Shown here: piece by piece, positions 45,301-54,590 of the stretch | Layout of the letters: each line of letters begins with the position of its first letter | How positions within the stretch are numbered: position 1 is the first letter of the stretch | From: DASQPR01 sp963836785 | GTDB taxonomy: Bacteria; Actinomycetota; Actinomycetes; Mycobacteriales; Micromonosporaceae | Assembly: GCA_963836785.1 (NCBI GenBank) | Contig: CAWIKW010000007.1 | Location: forward strand, 124,001-188,000 | DNA length: 64,000 nt | Direction of reading: 5' to 3' | The notes under the pieces: generated by a model | Databases searched by the model: none | The model's input: the letters and a program-made list of their open reading frames with translations, nothing else | What the model was told of the DNA's origin: nothing | Translations under genes and position numbers: made by a program

Positions 45301-45728
45301 ACATCCAGATCCGAGGCCGCGTCGATCGACTGGAGGTGGACGACTCCGGCCGACTCGTGGTGATCGACCTGAAGACCGGCAAGACGGTGCCGCGCGACGG
45401 CGACATCGCGGAGAACGGCCAGCTCGGCGCGTATCAGGCGGCGGTCGAGGCGGGTGCGTTCGACGATGTCGGCTCGGTCTCCGGCGGCGCCGCGCTGGTG
45501 CAACTCGGCGCGTCCGCGGCCACGGCCAAGGAGCAGCGGCAGCCCGATCTCGCCACGGCCGACGATCCGACGTGGGCCGCCGAGCTGGTCCGCCGTACGG
45601 CTCGGACGATGGCCGCTTCGACGTTCCACGCCATCGCGAACTCGCGCTGCCGCAACTGTCCGGTGCGGCACGCGTGCCCGATCACCGGCAAAGGTCGCCA
45701 GGTCACCGGCGATGGTGAGACGTCATGA
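42390..45728 (+). CDS. adnA: AdnA-type helicase-nuclease subunit
   Basis: 1112 residues from GTG 42390. UvrD-like motor: Walker A RGGPGTGKTSLL (about residue 62), DExx box VYVDEFADTDPAQVEL (about 275), motif VI region RRLFYVAATRARRRL. C-terminal RecB-type nuclease with VVIDLKTGKTVPRDG (about 990). A 4Fe-4S site is suggested by a Cys in VDRCSLRWLLE and the trio CRNCPVRHACP at the end. Pairs with AdnB to resect double-strand breaks in actinobacteria. Stop overlaps the adnB ATG. Confidence 0.93.
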   Translation: MTRPAARPAPSPAPARTWRLVRPAEQDSFPASAESATEQRRWDDAAASVIAHDGGPLLVRGGPGTGKTSLLVASVAARVASGIDPSRVVVLTFGRRGASALRGRVEAALVRSDVAGRGRVTAEPIVRTFHGYAFGLLRRAATELGEPTPRLLSGPEQDLVIRELLAASDPAMWPPGLGQALRTRAFASQLRDLVLRAAERGIGPRELARLGDGHARPDWHSAGRFLAEYDQVLALRDATGRAGIGYDSAELVRAAADLLRADPDLLAAERRRAAHVYVDEFADTDPAQVELLELIAGGGANAVVFGDPDSSIYGFRGADPDAVAGFPDRFARADGTPAPVVTLTRTHRAAGPLLEATQRIAGRLRGPGRHRTMQAGAGVANGDVAVDTFRSTASEAAYVAHRLREAHLIDGVPWDRMAVLVKSTALRLANLRRALHQAGVPTQTLADDLPLAAQPAIVPLLQVLACAVHPERLDETTAVALLHSPIGGADPLAERRLRQELRLLAAAGGDRRPSGDLLVEALRQPAELAAVRPRWAAPAYEVANVLAAARAASERPDATIEDVLWELWQASGLADRWAAESARGGPRGAAADRDLDAVVALFETASRFVDRLPGARAEVFLDHVQGQELPGDSLAPTADRGAAVRILTAHAAKGLEWDVVIVAGVQEGLWPDLRPRGSVLGAERLVDVVSGRVGAPADATEPAGAGEGPRVSIARQAATLLDEERRLFYVAATRARRRLIVTAVHSGDGEEQPSRFLRELVPPPDEDDGEPEATRLPRALTLDALIAELRLALTDPAVGADPATATDHHALAARQASAAAALRRLADAGVPGADPSQWWGLADLSDSRPLVDDGEQIVVTPSTVEIVDRCSLRWLLERNGGRDAPSPEQNVGNLVHDAAMRAEDAATVDRADLVTYVVGRFGEIELSARWLADRERDRAEKMIDKLIGWLGSNPRRLSAIERDFVAQLDADIQIRGRVDRLEVDDSGRLVVIDLKTGKTVPRDGDIAENGQLGAYQAAVEAGAFDDVGSVSGGAALVQLGASAATAKEQRQPDLATADDPTWAAELVRRTARTMAASTFHAIANSRCRNCPVRHACPITGKGRQVTGDGETS

Positions 45729-48700
45729 CCGTGGCCACGCTCGCCACCGCCGGTCCGCGCTACACGCCGTACGAGCTGGCCGAGTTGCTCCGCCTGCCGA
45801 CCCGGCCGACCGCCGAGCAGCAGGACATCATCGCCGCACCGGTGGCGCCGATCCTCGTCGTGGCCGGCGCCGGCTCGGGCAAGACCGAGACAATGGCCGC
45901 CCGCGTCGTCTGGCTGGTCGCAAACGCGTACGTGCGTCCGGAGCAGATCCTCGGCCTCACGTTCACCCGGAAGGCGGCCGGAGAGCTCGGCAGCCGCATC
46001 CGGCAGCGCCTCGGTCAGCTCGCCCGCCGGTTGGGTCCGACCGACGCCGCCGCCAGCATGACCGCCACGATGGCTGGTGGCGAGCCGACCGTCGCGACCT
46101 ACCATTCGTACGCGGCGCGGATCGTCACCGAACACGGGGTGCGGGCCGGATTCGAACCGACCACGCGGCTGCTCACCGAGGCATCCTGCTGGCAGCTCGC
46201 GGACGCGGTCACCCGGGCGTACGCCGGTGACATGTCGGCGGTCGAGAACGCGCCGGCGACTGTCATCGACGCCGTCCTGCATCTGGCGGCCGAGTTGTCC
46301 GAGCATCTGCGCACACCGGACGACCTCGCCGCGTGGACCGGTCGCTTCACCGCCGACATCAACGCGCCGGCCGGCAAGATGTACGCCGACGTGACCCGGA
46401 TGCGCAGCGTCCAGCAGGCGCGTCTGGCGATCCTTCCGCTGGTGCGGCAGTACACGGCCCGCAAGCGCGACGCCGAGGCGATGGACTTCGGTGATCAGTT
46501 GTTCCGAGCTGCCACGGTCGCCGTCCAGCACGCCGAGGTTGGCGCGATCGAACGCGACCGCTTCCGCGTGGTGCTGCTCGACGAGTACCAGGACACCAGT
46601 CACGCCCAGGTGACGCTGCTGCGCTATCTGTTCGGCGGCGGGCATCCGGTGACCGCCGTCGGCGATCCGTGCCAGTCGATCTACGGCTGGCGCGGCGCCA
46701 GCGCCGGCACGCTCGACCGCTTCCCGGACGAGTTCCTGGATCGTCGCGGGCGCCCGGCCGAACAGCTGACCCTGTCGACGAGCTGGCGCAATCGACCGGA
46801 GATCCTCACGGTCGCGAACCATCTCTCCCAGCCGCTGCGGGCGGCCGGACATCGGGTCGCCGAACTGGTGGCGTCACCGACGGCACCCGATCCGTACGGG
46901 GCGTCGACCGTCCGCTGTGCACTGCTGGAGACGTACGAGGACGAGGCGGCCTGGATCGCCGACCAGATCGCGGCCGCCTGGCGCCACCGCGCCGGGCTCG
47001 CACCGGACGCGGACCTCGCGTCGATCGCGGTGGCCGACCGCCCACCGAGCGCGGTTCTCGTCCGTACCCGTAAGCAGATCGTCCCGATCGAGAAAGCGTT
47101 GCGGGCGGTCGGGCTGCCGGTCGAGGTGGTTGGCCTCGGGGGCCTGCTCGATACGCCCGAGGTCCGTGACGTCGTCAGCACGTTGCATGTGCTGGGCGAC
47201 CCGCTGGCCGGCGCGGCCCTGCTACGGCTGCTGACCGGCGCGCGGTGGCGCATCGGTCCGCGCGATCTGGTCGCGCTCTACCGGCGCGCGCGCGATCTCC
47301 AGGCGCGCCGTCGGGCGACCGGGGACCGGGCCGATGCGGATCAGCAGCCGCTGCTGCCCGGCCGGCTGGACGAGGCGGCGCTGATCGATGCGCTGGATGA
47401 CCTGGGCGACAACGACACCGATCGGTTCTCGCCGGAGGGTTACGCGCGGATGTCGGCGTTCGCGAGCGAGCTGCGCGGGCTTCGGCAGCGCCTCGACCAG
47501 CCGCTGCCCGATCTCGTGGCCGACATCGAGCGCGAGATGGGTCTCGACGTCGAGGTCGCCGTCCGGGCCGGCGACACGGGCCTTGCGCGTGCGCATCTCG
47601 ATGCGTTCGCCGAGACGGCCGCGCGGTTTGCCACCGAGACGCAGGGTGCGACACTCTCGGCCTTCCTCGCGTTCCTCGAGGCGGCCGAGTCGGAGGAGCG
47701 GGGACTCGATAGCGGGGAGACGGACCTGGTCGAGGGCGCGGTGCAGGTCCTGACCGCGCACGCGGCGAAGGGACTGGAGTGGGACATCGTCTCGGTCGCC
47801 GGCCTCACGAAGGGCATCCTGCCGGGCAAGACGAACCGATCCGACCACTATCTCGGCGGGCTCGGCGTATTGCCGTTCCCGCTGCGTGGCGATCAGGTCG
47901 GGCTGCCGGTGTTCCCGTATGCGAGTGCGGCCGACCAGAAGGACGTGCGGGACGCGCTCGACGCGTTCACCGCGGACTGGGCGGCGCACGGCGAGCGCGA
48001 GGAGCGGCGGCTCGCGTACGTGGCGGTGACCCGCCCCAAGCAACTCCTGCTGTGTTCCGGCTTCTGGTGGAGTGAGGGCAACGTCAACGCGCAGGGTCCG
48101 TCGGTCTTCCTGACCGAGATCCGGTCGGCATGTGACGCGGGTGCCGGCGTGGTCGAGCAATGGGCGCCCCCGCCGGCCGACGGCGCGGCGAATCCGACAA
48201 ATGCCGAGGTGATCCGCGTCGCCTGGCCGCTCGATCCGCTGGGCGGACGCCGCGATGCCATCGCCGCCGCAGCGGTTCAGGTCCGCACGTCACCGGCCGA
48301 CTGGTCGGTCGAGAACATCGAACATCCGGTGGTACGAGCGGAAGCCGAGCGCTGGTCCTACGAGGTCAACCTCCTTCTGGCCGAGCGGGCTCGCAACCAG
48401 CGGGCACCCGGCGCCGCGATGGAGGTGGCCCTGCCGGGTCAGTTGTCCGTGTCGCAGCTCGTCGAGTTGAGCGACGATCCAGGCGCGCTCGCCGCTCGGC
48501 TGCGGCGGCCGATGCCCGTCCGGCCGGACCCGCAGTCGCGGCGCGGCACGGCGTTCCATCGATGGCTTGAGCAGCGGTTCGGCAGCCAGCAGCTGCTCGA
48601 CCTGGATGAGTTGCCGGGCGCCGGGGACGAAGGGGCGGCCGACGACGCCGCGCTGGCCGAGTTGCAGGCCGCATTCCTTCGCGGTGCCTGGGCCGATCGC

Positions 48701-49042
48701 GTCCCGATTGCGGTCGAGGTCGGCTTCGCGACCACGGTCGCCGGCGTCGTGATCCGGGGGCGGATGGATGCTGTTTTCGCCGGCGAGGAGGGCAAGTTTG
48801 ACGTGATCGACTGGAAGACCGGGCGCCGGCCGAGCGGTCGCCACGCGTCGGCGGTCGCCGTCCAGCTCGCCGCGTATCGCCTGGCCTGGGCCGAACTCGC
48901 CAGCGTGCCGGTCGACGACGTACGGGCCGGGTTCTACTACGTACGCGACGAGGAGACTGTACGACCGGCCGACCTGCTCGACGCCGACGGGCTGGAACGG
49001 CTGATCGTTGCCGTGCCGTCCACCGTCGACGATCGGTCGTAG
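45725..49042 (+). CDS. adnB: AdnB-type helicase-nuclease subunit
   Basis: 1105 residues from ATG 45725 in an ATGA overlap with adnA. Walker A VVAGAGSGKTETMAARV (about 47), Walker B VVLLDEYQDTSHAQ (about 283), motif VI EERRLAYVAVTRPKQ, C-terminal nuclease FDVIDWKTGRRPSG (about 1026). No Cys cluster at its C-terminus, in contrast to AdnA. In mycobacteria AdnB is the lead motor. The equal lengths and tandem order are those of Mtb Rv3202c-Rv3201c. Confidence 0.94.
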   Translation: MTVATLATAGPRYTPYELAELLRLPTRPTAEQQDIIAAPVAPILVVAGAGSGKTETMAARVVWLVANAYVRPEQILGLTFTRKAAGELGSRIRQRLGQLARRLGPTDAAASMTATMAGGEPTVATYHSYAARIVTEHGVRAGFEPTTRLLTEASCWQLADAVTRAYAGDMSAVENAPATVIDAVLHLAAELSEHLRTPDDLAAWTGRFTADINAPAGKMYADVTRMRSVQQARLAILPLVRQYTARKRDAEAMDFGDQLFRAATVAVQHAEVGAIERDRFRVVLLDEYQDTSHAQVTLLRYLFGGGHPVTAVGDPCQSIYGWRGASAGTLDRFPDEFLDRRGRPAEQLTLSTSWRNRPEILTVANHLSQPLRAAGHRVAELVASPTAPDPYGASTVRCALLETYEDEAAWIADQIAAAWRHRAGLAPDADLASIAVADRPPSAVLVRTRKQIVPIEKALRAVGLPVEVVGLGGLLDTPEVRDVVSTLHVLGDPLAGAALLRLLTGARWRIGPRDLVALYRRARDLQARRRATGDRADADQQPLLPGRLDEAALIDALDDLGDNDTDRFSPEGYARMSAFASELRGLRQRLDQPLPDLVADIEREMGLDVEVAVRAGDTGLARAHLDAFAETAARFATETQGATLSAFLAFLEAAESEERGLDSGETDLVEGAVQVLTAHAAKGLEWDIVSVAGLTKGILPGKTNRSDHYLGGLGVLPFPLRGDQVGLPVFPYASAADQKDVRDALDAFTADWAAHGEREERRLAYVAVTRPKQLLLCSGFWWSEGNVNAQGPSVFLTEIRSACDAGAGVVEQWAPPPADGAANPTNAEVIRVAWPLDPLGGRRDAIAAAAVQVRTSPADWSVENIEHPVVRAEAERWSYEVNLLLAERARNQRAPGAAMEVALPGQLSVSQLVELSDDPGALAARLRRPMPVRPDPQSRRGTAFHRWLEQRFGSQQLLDLDELPGAGDEGAADDAALAELQAAFLRGAWADRVPIAVEVGFATTVAGVVIRGRMDAVFAGEEGKFDVIDWKTGRRPSGRHASAVAVQLAAYRLAWAELASVPVDDVRAGFYYVRDEETVRPADLLDADGLERLIVAVPSTVDDRS

Positions 49043-49108
49043 GGCCGGCCGCCCGTATCGCCGTCGACGACGTCCGACTCCGAGCGGTGCAAGGTAACCT
49101 CGGTTGTT

Positions 49109-50116
49109 GTGTCCGAGCAACCGCCCTCGTCGCAGCCGCCGTCCCCGTGGGCGCGCGGTAGTGCTGGCGACGCGCGCGACGAGGTTGTCTTCGGCCCGGC
49201 CGACCGCGATTCGGCGTCATCCGGGTCGGGGGCGCGGCGCGGTTCGGAGCCGCTGACGGCACGCGGCGCCGGCTCGCCCGACCGGGATCGATTCGGCGCG
49301 GGCGCGGTGACCGGCAGCGAGCCGATCGTCATCAACCTCGATCGTGAACCGGAGCCGGTCGCGGATCCGGCGCTCGCCCGGCGGCGGACAATGCGTTACT
49401 TCGCCGGCACGGCCGGTGCAGTGGTCATCGTCGGCATTGTGGTGATCCTGGCGCTGACGCTGACCGGGAACAGCCCGTTGCGTAAGGACACCGCCGCGCC
49501 ACCACCGGACACCCGATCGCAGTTGGCCAAGCTCTGTCCACCGCCGTCGGGCGGCACCAGTAAACGGCAGGCTGCGCCGCCGACGCCGTCCGGTCCGCGG
49601 ACGAACGATCCGGATTCGGGAATTTCCTACCGCGCGTTCGGAGCGCCGTGGCATACCTGGAACCAGGACTGGTCGGACGCCGGCGACGATCTCGCGGTCA
49701 ACTACCGCGTCGGCCAGTACTTCGTCACCGAGGAGTATTCCCAGGGCGACTACCTCGCCACGATCCTGTCCGCATCGGTGCCGGCGACCACCAACGACGC
49801 GCTCGCGATCGACCTCAAGTGCACCGGCAAACAGGTGGCCGCCGACGCTCGTACGGCGTTCTATCCGCAGCCGAACACCATGGATTCGATCCGGGATGAG
49901 CAGATGAGCCTCGGCGGCCTGCCCGCGTGGGTGAGCGAGTTCCGCCTGCATTTCCACGAGACCGGTCTCAAGGCAACGAGCGAACTCGTGTTGCTGGCCA
50001 CGATCGACGTGGGCCGACCGAACGCGGCGATCCTCTACGTCTCGATCCCCGGGACGCACTCACAATACGATTACGTGATCGATCAATTGCTGGCCTCGGT
50101 CCGCCCGACGTCCTGA
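49109..50116 (+). CDS. Membrane-anchored protein with extracytoplasmic domain, unknown function
   Basis: 335 residues from GTG 49109. A cytoplasmic disordered head of about 90 residues (Gly/Ser/Asp-rich), one transmembrane helix (VVIVGIVVILALTLTG), then an outside domain of about 210 residues with ISYRAFGAPWHTWNQDW and a C-terminal YDYVIDQLLASVRPTS. Two Cys only (LCPPP, KCTGK), possibly a disulfide. Similar tethered proteins are frequent in actinomycetes; no family named. Confidence 0.75.
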   Translation: MSEQPPSSQPPSPWARGSAGDARDEVVFGPADRDSASSGSGARRGSEPLTARGAGSPDRDRFGAGAVTGSEPIVINLDREPEPVADPALARRRTMRYFAGTAGAVVIVGIVVILALTLTGNSPLRKDTAAPPPDTRSQLAKLCPPPSGGTSKRQAAPPTPSGPRTNDPDSGISYRAFGAPWHTWNQDWSDAGDDLAVNYRVGQYFVTEEYSQGDYLATILSASVPATTNDALAIDLKCTGKQVAADARTAFYPQPNTMDSIRDEQMSLGGLPAWVSEFRLHFHETGLKATSELVLLATIDVGRPNAAILYVSIPGTHSQYDYVIDQLLASVRPTS

Positions 50117-50289
50117 CCGATACCGCGGTTGGCCTGGCCTGGCCTGGCGGGCTCGACTCGTTCGGCGTGCTCGGTGTGCTTGTTGCGGCTGGGCCCGTTG
50201 GATCGGGCCGCCGCCGAAATGTCGGCGCGATTGATCGACTAGCGGACTCTGCCGTTCAGCACGGTGGGTGGCGCGCTAGTGTCGATCAC

Positions 50290-51594
50290 GTGCCTGGTCG
50301 CGTACGCATCCCCGCCACGAAGTATCCCGTCGAGCGCTTCACCCTGCCCAATGGGCTGCGGGTGGTGCTGAACCCGGACCGGTCGGCGCCGGTGATCGGT
50401 GTCGCCGCCGTCTATGACGTCGGCATCCGATCCGAGCCGGAAGGCCGCACCGGGTTCGCGCACCTGTTCGAGCATCTGATGTTCCAGGGATCGCAGAATC
50501 TGGAGAAACTCGCGCACTTCCGCTATGTGCAGGGCTCCGGCGGCACGTTCAACGGATCGACGCACCTCGACTACACCGACTACTTCGAGACGCTGCCGGC
50601 CAATACGCTGGAGCGGGCGTTGTTTCTCGAAGCCGACCGCATGCGCGGACCTCGACTCACCGAGGAGAACCTGCGCAACCAATGCGACGTCGTCAAAGAA
50701 GAAATCCGGGTCAACGTCCTGAACCGCCCGTACGGTGGATTTCCCTGGCTGAAGCTGCCGCCGGTCTTGTTCGACACTTATCCGAACGCGCACGACGGTT
50801 ACGGATCGTTCGCCGACCTGGAGAGCGCGACCGTCGCCGACGCCCAGGACTTCTTCACTAAGTACTACGCGGCCGGCAACGCGACACTGTCGGTGTCGGG
50901 TGACTTCGACGTCGCCACGGCCACGAAGCTCATCGAGGCGCACTTCGGTGACGTGCCGAAACGACCGGCGCCGAAGCGACCGGATTTCGACGAGCCCGAT
51001 CTGAGCGCGGAGCGTCGCGACTCGTACGTCGACCCGCGCGCACCGCTGCCGGCGTTCGCCAGCGCGTGGCGCGTACCGGATCCGGTCGATGACTTCACCG
51101 GATACCTGCCGTACGTGGTACTGGCCGAGGTCCTGACCGACGGTGACGCGTCCCGTCTCGTACGGCGCCTCATTCAGCGGGATCGGGTCGCCACCAGCGT
51201 CGGCGGCTACATCGGATTCATGGGTGAGCCGTTCGAGGTCCGCGATCCCACCGCATTGCTGCTGCAGACTCATCTGCCACCGGGCGGCGATGTGGACAAG
51301 GTGCTGCGCATCATCGACGAGGAATGCGAGCGGATCGCGACCGACGGTCTCGACGACGGCGAACTCGCTCGGACGCAGGCGCGCATCGCGACGCACATGC
51401 TGCGAGAACTCGATCCGGTGCTGGGTCGCGCGCTGCGAATGGCCGTTCTCGAATTGCAACGGGGTGATGCCGGCGTGATGAACGAGCTGCCGAAGTTGAT
51501 CGGGCAGGTGACCGACGAAGAGGTCGTCGCGGCCGCGGCCCGGCTCACGGCCGATCGTCGCGCCACCGTGGAGGTCAAGGTGGCGGCGAAGTGA
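50290..51594 (+). CDS. M16 family zinc peptidase, catalytic subunit
   Basis: 434 residues from GTG 50290. Inverted zinc motif FAHLFEHLMFQGS (HxxEH at residues 58-62), with the third ligand Glu in CDVVKEEIRVN about 75 residues later. The C-terminal M16 half is present but lacks a second motif. Together with the next gene it forms the usual catalytic plus non-catalytic pair that encloses peptide substrates. No signal peptide, so cytoplasmic peptide turnover is likely. Stop overlaps the next GTG. Confidence 0.92.
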   Translation: MPGRVRIPATKYPVERFTLPNGLRVVLNPDRSAPVIGVAAVYDVGIRSEPEGRTGFAHLFEHLMFQGSQNLEKLAHFRYVQGSGGTFNGSTHLDYTDYFETLPANTLERALFLEADRMRGPRLTEENLRNQCDVVKEEIRVNVLNRPYGGFPWLKLPPVLFDTYPNAHDGYGSFADLESATVADAQDFFTKYYAAGNATLSVSGDFDVATATKLIEAHFGDVPKRPAPKRPDFDEPDLSAERRDSYVDPRAPLPAFASAWRVPDPVDDFTGYLPYVVLAEVLTDGDASRLVRRLIQRDRVATSVGGYIGFMGEPFEVRDPTALLLQTHLPPGGDVDKVLRIIDEECERIATDGLDDGELARTQARIATHMLRELDPVLGRALRMAVLELQRGDAGVMNELPKLIGQVTDEEVVAAAARLTADRRATVEVKVAAK

Positions 51595-53105
51595 CCGCGC
51601 CGACCGGATCGAACCGCAAAACGACCGCACGCAAGGCTGCCGTCTCGACGAAAACGGCGGTGAAGGCGACGCGAAAGGCGGCCGTGCCGACGAGGACGGC
51701 GGCGAAGGCGACGCGCAAGGCGGCCGTGCCGGCGAAGACGGTCCAGGCGTCGACCGCTCGGAGGCCGGCGCTCAAGCCGACCGTTGGCCTTACGCGGCTG
51801 CCGGACCTGGAGCCGAATCGCAAGCTCACGCTGCCGCGGTCGAGCGAGCGCAAACTCGCGAACGGGTTGACCGTGATCGCGATTCGACGGCCCGCCGTCC
51901 CGCTTGTCGAGGTGCGCCTGCGGGTGCCGTTCGCCAAGACCGATCTCGCTCGCGGCGATGTGTTGAGCCAGACGCTGTTCTCCGGCACGCCCAGCCGCGA
52001 CACCGTCGAGATCGCGGCGGAACTGCAGGCCGTGGGTGGAGCGCTCGGCGCGTCGACGGATCCCGACCGGCTGCTGATCTCCGGCAACACGCTCGCCAGC
52101 GGCGTACCGCGGCTGCTCGAGATCCTGGCCGACGTGCTCGAACACGCGAACTACCCGAAGGGCGAGGTCGCTACCGAGCGTGAGCGGATCGCCGATCGCA
52201 TTCAGGTGATGCGCAGCCAGCCCGGACACCTAGCCCGGGTCGCGCTGCTCCGGCGCATGTATGGCAACCACCCGTACGCGGTGCAGACGCCGTCGCCGGA
52301 CGGGGTGCGCGACGTTCGGCCGGGCGGCCTCCGCAAGCTGCACGGCGACCGGGTCGTCCCGAACGGCGCGACCCTGGTGGTTGTCGGCGACATCAATGCC
52401 GACCGCACGATCGACCAGGTCGAGGCCGCCCTCGTCGGCTGGACCGGCGGCGGCAAGCCGATCGTGCTGCCGCCGACCCCGGCGCTCAAGTCGGGCCCGA
52501 TCGAGCTGGTCGACCGGCCCGGCTCGGTGCAGTCGTCGATGCGGGTGGCCCTGCCGGCGGTCGGTCGTACGCACCCGGACTTCCCCGCGCTCCAGCTGGC
52601 CAATCTGATCTTCGGCGGATACTTCTCGTCCCGCTGGACCGAGAACATCCGCGAGGACAAGGGCTACACGTACGGGCCACACTCGGGCGTCGAACACTCC
52701 ATCGCCGGCTCCGCGCTCGTGCTCTCGGCCGAGGTCGCGACCGACGTCACCGCGCCTGCGCTCCTGGAGACCTGGTACGAGCTCGGTCGGCTCGCGACCG
52801 TCGCGCCCAAGGACGACGAGCTGGAGCAGGCCCGGCAGTACGTGATCGGCTCGCTGCTGCTCGGCATGTCGACGCAGGCCGGCCTGGCCAGCCTGGCCAG
52901 CACCTACGCTGGCTACGGCCTGCGGCTGGACTATCTCGTCGCGTACGCGGCCGATCTGGCCCGCTCGACCCGCGACGAGGTTGCCGCGGCGGCGGCGAAG
53001 TACCTCGCGCCGGCGAAGGCGGCCACCGTCATCCTCGGCGACGCCGAGCAGGTCGAACCGTCGCTCGAACGGCTCGGCCCGGTGGAACGGGGCACCGTCG
53101 AGTGA
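51591..53105 (+). CDS. M16 family inactive partner subunit with Lys/Ala-rich N-terminal extension
   Basis: 504 residues from GTG 51591. The place of the HxxEH motif reads LARGDVLSQTLFSGT, so no zinc site. It keeps the Arg/Tyr substrate-binding pair of M16 partners (SSRWTENIREDKGYTYGPHS). The first about 60 residues are a histone H1-like tail with 14-residue units such as KAAVPTRTAAKATR, unusual for M16 proteins. Ends overlapping nudC. Confidence 0.9.
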   Translation: MTAPTGSNRKTTARKAAVSTKTAVKATRKAAVPTRTAAKATRKAAVPAKTVQASTARRPALKPTVGLTRLPDLEPNRKLTLPRSSERKLANGLTVIAIRRPAVPLVEVRLRVPFAKTDLARGDVLSQTLFSGTPSRDTVEIAAELQAVGGALGASTDPDRLLISGNTLASGVPRLLEILADVLEHANYPKGEVATERERIADRIQVMRSQPGHLARVALLRRMYGNHPYAVQTPSPDGVRDVRPGGLRKLHGDRVVPNGATLVVVGDINADRTIDQVEAALVGWTGGGKPIVLPPTPALKSGPIELVDRPGSVQSSMRVALPAVGRTHPDFPALQLANLIFGGYFSSRWTENIREDKGYTYGPHSGVEHSIAGSALVLSAEVATDVTAPALLETWYELGRLATVAPKDDELEQARQYVIGSLLLGMSTQAGLASLASTYAGYGLRLDYLVAYAADLARSTRDEVAAAAAKYLAPAKAATVILGDAEQVEPSLERLGPVERGTVE

Positions 53106-54079
53106 CCGAACCGCTCGACCGCGCTGCGCATCATCGTACGGATCCACAGTGGCTCGCCGATGCGTGGCAGCGGGCACGGGTGATCGTCGTGGACTCGCCC
53201 GATCTCATTACCGGTCATGCGCTCGTACGCGGGCCGGTCCAGGTGTTCGGACGGCCGCAGCTCGATCTGCCGCGCGGCGTGACCGAGCTCGTGTTGTTCG
53301 ACGCGAGCGATCCCGAAGTGCGTGACTCGGATCCGGACAGTCGATTCTTCCTCGGCGTCGACGAGGACGAGACGCCGTACTTCGCCGTGAACGCCCCGCT
53401 GCCGGAGGTTGACGGCGCGCAGGCGGCGACGCTTCGTGAAGTCGGGCACCTGATGGACGTACGGTCGTCCGGGATCATGGCGACCGGGCTGGCGTTGGCG
53501 AACTTCCACGGGCGCTACGGCTTCTCGCCCCGGACCGGTGCCGCGACTAACGCGGCCGAGGCCGGCTGGACTCGGGTCGACGACGCCGGGGCACAGCACT
53601 GGCCGCGCACCGACCCGGCCGTGATCATGCTGGTGCACGATGGCGTAGCCGGTGATGACGGTCGATGCCTGCTGGGCAGCAATACCGCGTGGGCGCCGCG
53701 TCCCGGTCGGATCCGCCGCTACTCGTGCCTCGCCGGGTTCGTGGAGCCGGGGGAGTCGGCGGAGGACGCCGTGGCCCGGGAGGTCTTCGAAGAGGTTGGC
53801 GTACGGGTCGCGACGATCCGTTACGTGGCGAGCCAGCCGTGGCCGTACCCGGGATCGTTGATGTTGGGTTTCTACGCCACCGCGGACCCGAAGGACGAAT
53901 TGCACCTGGATCCGGGGGAGATCGCGGCGGCGCGATGGTTCACGCGAAGTGAGATCCGCGCATCGGTCAAGGCGGCGGCGGATCCGGCCGCGCCGGAACG
54001 GGAGCCAGGGCTGCCCGGCGGGTCATCGATCGCGTTCCGACTGGTCCGGGGCTGGATGGACGAGACCGGTCTGATCTGA
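53102..54079 (+). CDS. nudC: NAD+ diphosphatase / NADH pyrophosphatase (NudC-like Nudix hydrolase)
   Basis: 325 residues from GTG 53102, overlapping the previous stop. Nudix box AGFVEPGESAEDAVAREVFE followed by EVGVR (about residues 212-236) and the NudC-specific SQPWPYPGSLMLGF. The zinc ribbon that NudC proteins usually carry before the box is degraded: the region NFHGRYGFSPRTGAATN has no Cys. It still keeps the PRTDPAVIML motif. Mtb nudC lies at the equivalent position (Rv3199c) beside mrx1 and uvrD2. Confidence 0.92.
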   Translation: MTEPLDRAAHHRTDPQWLADAWQRARVIVVDSPDLITGHALVRGPVQVFGRPQLDLPRGVTELVLFDASDPEVRDSDPDSRFFLGVDEDETPYFAVNAPLPEVDGAQAATLREVGHLMDVRSSGIMATGLALANFHGRYGFSPRTGAATNAAEAGWTRVDDAGAQHWPRTDPAVIMLVHDGVAGDDGRCLLGSNTAWAPRPGRIRRYSCLAGFVEPGESAEDAVAREVFEEVGVRVATIRYVASQPWPYPGSLMLGFYATADPKDELHLDPGEIAAARWFTRSEIRASVKAAADPAAPEREPGLPGGSSIAFRLVRGWMDETGLI

Positions 54080-54151
54080 CGCGGCGGCCGGCGGACCGTC
54101 GGGTCATAGATTGGCCCCGCGAGACGGCGCGTCGGCCGCGCTATACGAGGT

Positions 54152-54370
54152 CTACGCGAGTCGGATGACCTTCACCCGTTGCCGACCTGAGCGAACGGTG
54201 CCGGACGAGGCGAAGGCTCGCGCCATGTGCAGGGCGGCGTCGCGAGACTCTGCCATCGCAGTCTGCCGCCGGCGCTCGGGATCACTGCGTTCGTCGCGCG
54301 CGTACTTGGGCGCGTCAACAGCCTCCGCGGAGACCTGACGAACGTCAGTGCGAACTATGAGGTAGGGCAT
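54152..54370 (-). CDS. Small basic protein, unknown
   Basis: 72 residues from ATG 54370, with GTGGAG 8-13 bases upstream on the minus strand. Sequence starts MPYLIVRTDVRQVSAEAVDA and ends in a basic helix (GRQRVKVIRLA). No family recognised. The visible ribosome site favours a real gene; it diverges from the ArsR gene at 54591. Confidence 0.45.
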   Translation of the reverse strand: MPYLIVRTDVRQVSAEAVDAPKYARDERSDPERRRQTAMAESRDAALHMARAFASSGTVRSGRQRVKVIRLA

Positions 54371-54527
54371 CGAGCGGCTCCACTCGCCGGTTAGAAGCCA
54401 AGACACCGTGTCGTGCAACTTGCACTTTTCTCCCGAGCGTGACGCTGTGCAATGGACTTGCCGCCAAATCACCCAAATGGCCAGTTGCCATTGACCGAAC
54501 CGTCACCCGCTGTCGCGTATTCGACAG

Positions 54528-54583
54528 TCGAAAGACTTCTTTAAAAATGAGTCTTTCGAAAGGGTGCTTTCGAAAGATATCCT
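54528..54583 (+). promoter_or_regulatory. Triple palindromic operator and promoter of the arsR-MFS operon
   Basis: TCGAAAGACT (54528-54537) and AGTCTTTCGA (54550-54559) form a perfect 10-bp inverted repeat; CTTTCGAAAG occurs at 54553-54562 and again at 54567-54576, 14 bp apart. A -10-like TATCCT at 54578-54583 is about 7 bp before GTG 54591, implying a leaderless transcript whose promoter is covered by the palindromes; an earlier promoter (TCGACA-16-AAAAAT) is also possible. Confidence 0.65.
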
Positions 54584-54590
54584 CCGACAC

